Shown in pieces: positions 59,987 to 64,000 of a stretch of DNA of 64,000 bases. Source of the stretch: Streptomyces sp. Ag109_O5-10 (GTDB lineage Bacteria; Actinomycetota; Actinomycetes; Streptomycetales; Streptomycetaceae); the NCBI RefSeq assembly GCF_900105755.1, contig NZ_FNTQ01000001.1:4712001-4776000 (forward strand). The letters are read 5' to 3'. Position 1 is the stretch's first letter; each line of letters starts with the position of its first letter. The position numbers and the translations under genes are program-made. A model generated the notes under the pieces. The model was not told where the DNA came from. It saw only the letters and a program-made list of their open reading frames with translations, and did no database searches.

Positions 59987-60894
59987 CCACGCTCTCCATC
60001 GACCACGTCTCCCGCTGGTTCGGCAACGTGGTCGCCGTCAACGACATCACCATGACCATCGGCCCCGGCGTCACCGGCCTCCTCGGCCCCAACGGCGCCG
60101 GAAAGTCGACCCTCATCAACATGATGGGCGGCTTCCTCGCCCCCTCCACCGGCACGGTCACCCTCGACGGGCAGCCGACCTGGCGCAACGAGGCCATCTA
60201 CCGGCACATCGGCATCGTCCCCGAGCGCGAGGCGATGTACGACTTCCTCACCGGCCGCGAATTCGTCGTCGCCAACGCCGAGTTGCACGGTCTCGGCGCC
60301 AAGGCCGCCCAGAAGGCCCTCGCCACCGTCGAGATGGAGTACGCGCAGGACCGCAAGATCTCGACGTACTCCAAGGGCATGCGCCAGCGCGTGAAGATGG
60401 CGTCCGCCCTGGTCCACGACCCGTCGCTGCTCCTTCTCGACGAGCCCTTCAACGGCATGGACCCGCGCCAGCGCATGCAGCTCATGGAACTGCTGCGGCG
60501 GATGGGAGACGAGGGCCGCACGGTCCTGTTCTCCTCCCACATCCTCGAAGAGGTCGAGCAGCTCGCCTGGCACATCGAGGTCGTGGTCGCCGGACGGCAC
60601 GCGGCCAGCGGCGACTTCCGCAAGATCCGCCGCCTGATGACCGACCGCCCGCACCGCTATCTGGTCCGCTCCAGCGACGACCGCGCCCTCGCGGCCGCCC
60701 TCATCGCCGACCCGTCCACCTCGGGCATCGAGGTCGACCTCGCCGAGGGCGCGCTGCGCATCCAGGCCGTCGACTTCGGCCGCTTCACCGCCCTGCTGCC
60801 CAAGGTCGCCCGCGACCACGGCATCCGGCTGCTCACGGTCTCGCCGTCCGACGAGTCCCTCGAATCCGTGTTCTCGTATCTGGTCGCGGCGTAG
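59983..60894 (+). CDS. ABC transporter ATP-binding protein
   Basis: A 303-residue ABC ATPase, the second of the operon. Walker A is GPNGAGKST, the signature YSKGMRQRVKMASALVHDPS, and Walker B LLLLDEPFNGMD. It shares ~300-aa length and a C-terminal regulatory tail with the first ATPase. Its GTG overlaps the permease stop. Confidence 0.93.
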   Translation: MTTLSIDHVSRWFGNVVAVNDITMTIGPGVTGLLGPNGAGKSTLINMMGGFLAPSTGTVTLDGQPTWRNEAIYRHIGIVPEREAMYDFLTGREFVVANAELHGLGAKAAQKALATVEMEYAQDRKISTYSKGMRQRVKMASALVHDPSLLLLDEPFNGMDPRQRMQLMELLRRMGDEGRTVLFSSHILEEVEQLAWHIEVVVAGRHAASGDFRKIRRLMTDRPHRYLVRSSDDRALAAALIADPSTSGIEVDLAEGALRIQAVDFGRFTALLPKVARDHGIRLLTVSPSDESLESVFSYLVAA

Positions 60895-60904
60895 GAGGCC
60901 CAAG

Positions 60905-61624
60905 ATGTACGACCCCACAGTCGCCCGGCTCACCTACCGGGCCCTGCTCGGCCGCCGTCGGGCCCTCATCCTGGGCGCGCTGCCCCTGCTGCTGATCGCG
61001 ATCTCCGTCGTCGTCCGCGGCCTCGCCGGCGCCGACGACCAGACGGCCGCCGACCTGCTCGGCGGCCTCGGGCTCGCCACCATGGTGCCGATCATCGGCG
61101 TCATCGCGGGCACGGGCGCGATCGGCCCGGAGATCGACGACGGCTCGGTGGTGTACCTGCTGTCCAAGCCGATCAAACGGCCGACGATCATCTTCACCAA
61201 GCTGATCGTGGCGATCGCCGTGACCATGGTGTTCTCGGCCCTGCCGACGCTGATCGCGGGCTTCATCCTCAACGGCAACGGCCAGCAGATCGCCGTCGCC
61301 TACACGGTCGCCGCCCTGGTCGCCTCCATCGCCTACGCGGCGCTCTTCCTGCTGCTCGGCACGGTGTCGCGGCACGCGGTGGTCTTCGGGCTCGTCTACG
61401 CCCTGGTCTGGGAGGCCCTGTTCGGCTCCCTGGTGCCCGGAGCGCGGACGCTGAGCGTCCAGCAGTGGTCCCTGGCGGTCGCCCACAAGGTGACCGGCGG
61501 CGACCTGGTCACGTCCGACGTCTCCCTGACGACGGGCACGGTGCTGCTGGTCGTGGTGACCGTCCTGGCCACCTGGTACGCCGGCCAGAAGCTGCGCTCG
61601 CTGACGCTGGCGGGCGAGGAGTAG
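60905..61624 (+). CDS. ABC transporter permease (ABC-2 type)
   Basis: A 239-residue membrane protein with six hydrophobic segments (RALILGALPLLLIAISVVV; LGLATMVPIIGVIAGTGAIG; AVTMVFSALPTLIAGFIL and others). It follows the second ATPase by 10 nt with a GGAGG ribosome-binding site. It is the last gene of the exporter operon. Confidence 0.9.
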   Translation: MYDPTVARLTYRALLGRRRALILGALPLLLIAISVVVRGLAGADDQTAADLLGGLGLATMVPIIGVIAGTGAIGPEIDDGSVVYLLSKPIKRPTIIFTKLIVAIAVTMVFSALPTLIAGFILNGNGQQIAVAYTVAALVASIAYAALFLLLGTVSRHAVVFGLVYALVWEALFGSLVPGARTLSVQQWSLAVAHKVTGGDLVTSDVSLTTGTVLLVVVTVLATWYAGQKLRSLTLAGEE

Positions 61625-61703
61625 ACGCCCGCTTTATTGACGGGGGCTTCACTTGGGCCCGGGCACACTGGGCAAAGGCGATGTTCCGTGGAGAGGAACG
61701 GGG

Positions 61704-61922
61704 ATGGCCGAGGGTTTCCGGGACGCCGACGCAGACTGGGACGGCGTCGTCCTTGACGAGGAGTTCATACGGTCCGCGGGGGCGTCGGAGCCGTCCGCGC
61801 GGGCGCGGATGCTTGCGGCTCGCTGGAAGGCCGAGAAACCCGAGCCGCAGCCGTGGCGCTCGGACGAGCCGCCGGCTGGGTGGTTCTTCAGCAAGGGGCG
61901 GCGTAAGTGGTGGCGCCGGTGA
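61704..61922 (+). CDS. Small conserved hypothetical protein
   Basis: A 72-residue acidic-then-basic protein: DADADWDGVVLDEEFIRSAGASEPSARARMLAARW followed by WRSDEPPAGWFFSKGRRKWWRR at the end. No signal peptide or membrane helix. The Trp/Arg-rich C-terminus recurs in Streptomyces hypothetical proteins at this locus, as far as I recall. GAGAGG lies upstream of ATG 61704. Function is unknown. Confidence 0.7.
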   Translation: MAEGFRDADADWDGVVLDEEFIRSAGASEPSARARMLAARWKAEKPEPQPWRSDEPPAGWFFSKGRRKWWRR

Positions 61923-61933
61923 GGTTGCGGGGG

Positions 61934-61992
61934 TAGCTGCGGGGGCCGGTGGGGGCCGGTCGCGCGGTTCCCCGCGGCCCTGAAGGGGCGCC
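61934..61992. repeat. Copy of a common Streptomyces dispersed intergenic repeat
   Basis: The pattern GGTCGCGCGGTTCCCCGCGG followed by CCCTGAAGGGGCGCC is a familiar short GC-rich repeat in Streptomyces intergenic DNA. It follows the small gene by 12 nt and probably acts as its terminator. The remaining 61993-62201 has no recognised feature. Confidence 0.55.
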
Positions 61993-62201
61993 TCGGCGGG
62001 CCTCCTTTAATCGGTGGCGGCCAACTCGGCTCAAGGGCACAGTTGTTGTGTCAGCCCATGAGCCGGGAGAGGAGCCGGACGATGTCCATGCACGACAGTA
62101 CGTCCCGCTCCCGTCAGGGCAGCCGTCGGCGGATCGCCGTGTAGCTGCCCGGGGCGGCCGCTTCGAGCACGCGACGTCGCTCTCGCGTGGGCCGCCCACC
62201 C

Positions 62202-62289
<88 letters not shown>

Positions 62290-62325
62290 CAGAACTTGTG
62301 AGCGTGCAGAGACAAAGGACGGGCC

Positions 62326-63123
62326 TCAGCCCAGCAGACGCTCCACGACCACCGCGATCCCGTCCTCCTCGTTGGAAGACGTCACCTCGTCGGCCACGGC
62401 CTTCAGCTCCTCATGGGCGTTGGCCATGGCCACCCCCCGAGCAGCCCAGGCGAACATCGGGATGTCGTTCGGCATGTCGCCGAAGGCGATCGTGTCGGTG
62501 GACCTGAGGCCCAGCCGACGCGCGGCCAGGGAGAGACCCGTTGCCTTCGAGAGACCGAGCGGGAGCAGCTCCACGATGCCCTCGCCCGCCATGGCCACCG
62601 TGACGAACCCGCCGGCCGCCTGCCGGGCTGCTTCCGCGAGTTCGTCGTCGGACAGCTGCGGGTGCTGTATGTAGATCTTGTTCAGCGGCGCCGCCCAGAG
62701 GTCGGCGACGTCCGTGAAGGGGGTCGACGGGAGATGACCCGTCACCGCGTACCCCGGCCCCACCAGCACGTCGCCGTCGAGACCGTCACGGCTCGCCGCC
62801 AGGTACAGCGGACCGACCTCCGCCTCGATCTTCGCGAGGGCGACCCCGGCCAGCTGCCGGTCCAGCGTCACGGAGGTGAGGAGGCGGTGCGCTCCGGCGT
62901 CGTACACCTGCGCGCCCTGGCCGCAGACGGCGAGGCCCTCGTAGCCGAGGTCGTCGAGGATGTGCCGGGTCCAGGGGACCGCGCGGCCGGTGACGACGAT
63001 GTGCGCGGCGCCCGCCGCGGTGGCCGCGGCGAGCGCTTCACGGGTGCGCGGGGAGACCGACTCGTCGGAGCGCAGCAGCGTCCCGTCCAGGTCGGTGGCG
63101 ATCAGCCCGTAGGGGAAGCTCAC
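62326..63123 (-). CDS. HAD-IIB (Cof-type) phosphatase
   Basis: A 265-residue Cof-type HAD phosphatase. Motif I is IATDLDGTLLRSDESVSPRT, motif II VTGRAVPW, motif III the Lys in SKATGLSLAA, and motif IV TIAFGDMPNDIPMFAWA. Its GTG start overlaps the serS stop (GTGA at 63120-63123), so the two are translationally coupled. It resembles the 51365-52234 protein, suggesting an old duplication. Confidence 0.92.
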   Translation of the reverse strand: MSFPYGLIATDLDGTLLRSDESVSPRTREALAAATAAGAAHIVVTGRAVPWTRHILDDLGYEGLAVCGQGAQVYDAGAHRLLTSVTLDRQLAGVALAKIEAEVGPLYLAASRDGLDGDVLVGPGYAVTGHLPSTPFTDVADLWAAPLNKIYIQHPQLSDDELAEAARQAAGGFVTVAMAGEGIVELLPLGLSKATGLSLAARRLGLRSTDTIAFGDMPNDIPMFAWAARGVAMANAHEELKAVADEVTSSNEEDGIAVVVERLLG

Positions 63124-64000
63124 CGGGACACCGGCTCCAGGACCTCCCGGCCGCCCAGGTACGGGCGCAGCACCTCGGGCACGTACACCGAGCCGTCGGC
63201 CTGCTGGTGGTTCTCCAGGATCGCCACGATGGTGCGCGGTACGGCGCACAGCGTGCCGTTGAGCGTGGCCAGCGGCCTGACCTGCTTGCCGTCGCGGACC
63301 CGGATGGACAGCCGGCGGGACTGGAACTCGGTGCAGTCCGACGTCGAGGTCAGCTCGCGGTACTTGCCCTGGGTCGGGATCCACGCCTCGCAGTCGAACT
63401 TGCGGGCGGCCGAGGCGCCGAGGTCACCGGTGGCGACGTCGATGACGCGGAACGGCAGCTCCAGCGAGGTCAGCCACTGCTTCTCCCAGGCCAGCAGCCG
63501 CTGGTGCTCCGCCTCCGAGTCCTCGGGGGCGACGTAGGAGAACATCTCCACCTTGTCGAACTGGTGGACGCGGAAGATGCCCTTGGTGTCCTTGCCGTGC
63601 GAGCCGGCCTCGCGGCGGAAGCAGGGGGAGAAACCGGCGTAGCGGAGGGGCAGGCGCTCCGCTTCGATGATCTCGTCCATGTGGTACGCGGCGAGCGGGA
63701 CCTCGGACGTGCCGACCAGGTAGAGGTCGTCCTTGTCGAGGTGGTAGACGTCCTGGGCCGCCTGGCCGAGGAAGCCGGTGCCCGCCATGGACTGCGGGCG
63801 GACCAGCGCCGGGGTCAGCATCGGCGTGAAGCCGGCCTCGGTGGCCTGGGCGATCGCCGCGTTGACGAGCGCCAGCTCGAGCAGGGCGCCGACGCCGGTC
63901 AGGAAGTAGAAGCGGGAGCCGGAGACCTTGGCGCCGCGCTCGACGTCGATCGCGCCGAGCAGCTGGCCCAGCTCCAGGTGGTCCTTGGGCTCGAATCCCT
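63120..64000 (-). CDS. serS: Seryl-tRNA synthetase, 5' end beyond the window
   Basis: The C-terminal ~293 residues of a class II seryl-tRNA synthetase. Motif 2 is FSPCFRREAGSHGKDTKGIFRVHQFDKVEMF, and motif 3 is LNGTLCAVPRTIVAILENHQ. Also typical are DLYLVGTSEVPLAAYH and ELTSTSDCTEFQSRRLSIR. The N-terminal coiled coil is outside. It lies 0.8 kb from tRNA-Ser(GCU), one of its substrates. Confidence 0.97.
   Translation of the reverse strand, partial: GFEPKDHLELGQLLGAIDVERGAKVSGSRFYFLTGVGALLELALVNAAIAQATEAGFTPMLTPALVRPQSMAGTGFLGQAAQDVYHLDKDDLYLVGTSEVPLAAYHMDEIIEAERLPLRYAGFSPCFRREAGSHGKDTKGIFRVHQFDKVEMFSYVAPEDSEAEHQRLLAWEKQWLTSLELPFRVIDVATGDLGASAARKFDCEAWIPTQGKYRELTSTSDCTEFQSRRLSIRVRDGKQVRPLATLNGTLCAVPRTIVAILENHQQADGSVYVPEVLRPYLGGREVLEPVSR

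Noticed and set aside
61949..62160. Small gene in the gap before tRNA-Ser
   Set aside because: Open frames are present but start in a dispersed repeat, lack a ribosome-binding site and encode low-complexity sequence.

Overview
The window is GC-rich actinobacterial DNA, almost certainly from a Streptomyces chromosome close to oriC. Three kinds of evidence support this. The gene content and order (murJ, cca, ino1, rpsF-ssb-rpsR-rplI, dnaB, ssgR-ssgA, thiC, cydA-cydB-cydCD, serS) match what I recall of the S. coelicolor region just past dnaA/parAB. The SsgA sporulation protein with its IclR-type activator SsgR is specific to streptomycetes and close relatives. The first 48 kb carries twelve ParB-binding parS sites (core GTTTCACGTGAAAC, nine exact and three with one core mismatch), which in Streptomyces cluster around oriC. 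Nothing suggests a prophage, plasmid or biosynthetic island; the window is mostly core genome. GTG starts, GTGA/ATGA stop-start overlaps and starts about 7 nt after a TANNNT box (possible leaderless mRNAs) are common.

Layout. 1-16.5 kb is a cell-envelope block: the MurJ lipid II flippase (cut by the window edge) with a secreted DUF6049 protein, tRNA CCA-adding enzyme, an MFS exporter, a padR-ino1 unit for inositol phosphate (mycothiol and phosphatidylinositol), a class A penicillin-binding protein, a GT87-like membrane glycosyltransferase, an alanine-racemase-like protein and a FemX-type peptidoglycan branching enzyme. 16.5-23.5 kb holds the S6-SSB-S18-L9 operon, a MATE exporter, a dense cluster of DnaA boxes and the replicative helicase dnaB. 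23.5-33.8 kb is a mixture of small regulators and stress or metabolic genes (MarR/MFS/HbpS-like, acetyltransferases, a flavohaemoglobin, NUDIX, LysR, cystathionine lyase/synthase, low-molecular-weight phosphatase). 34-43 kb carries ssgR-ssgA, a histidine-rich YibE/F protein, thiC behind a TPP riboswitch, a PPP-type phosphoesterase and a LacI regulator. 43.6-51.3 kb has a hisC-like aminotransferase and the cytochrome bd operon with a Rex operator. 51.3-64 kb has two HAD phosphatases, an F420-type LLM oxidoreductase, kptA, a MerR regulator, an M24 peptidase plus hydrolase-SDR fusion, a four-gene ABC exporter operon, tRNA-Ser(GCU) and serS (cut).

The most notable non-coding pattern is the way parS sites are built into expression signals. 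Several sit at the centre of long perfect palindromes that also act as terminators between convergent genes (5753-5798, 5802-5835, 23418-23459) or between cydB and cydCD (47540-47571). One overlaps the cydCD start codon. Two lie inside the variable arm of the thiC TPP riboswitch. DnaA-box clusters upstream of dnaB and upstream of the MerR gene add a second replication-linked layer. Other points of interest are a 33-bp coding repeat and a dispersed palindrome in the linker of the fused CydCD, a promoter-plus-terminator unit that could encode a small RNA near 31.35 kb, and a 9-bp tandem repeat in the merR leader.
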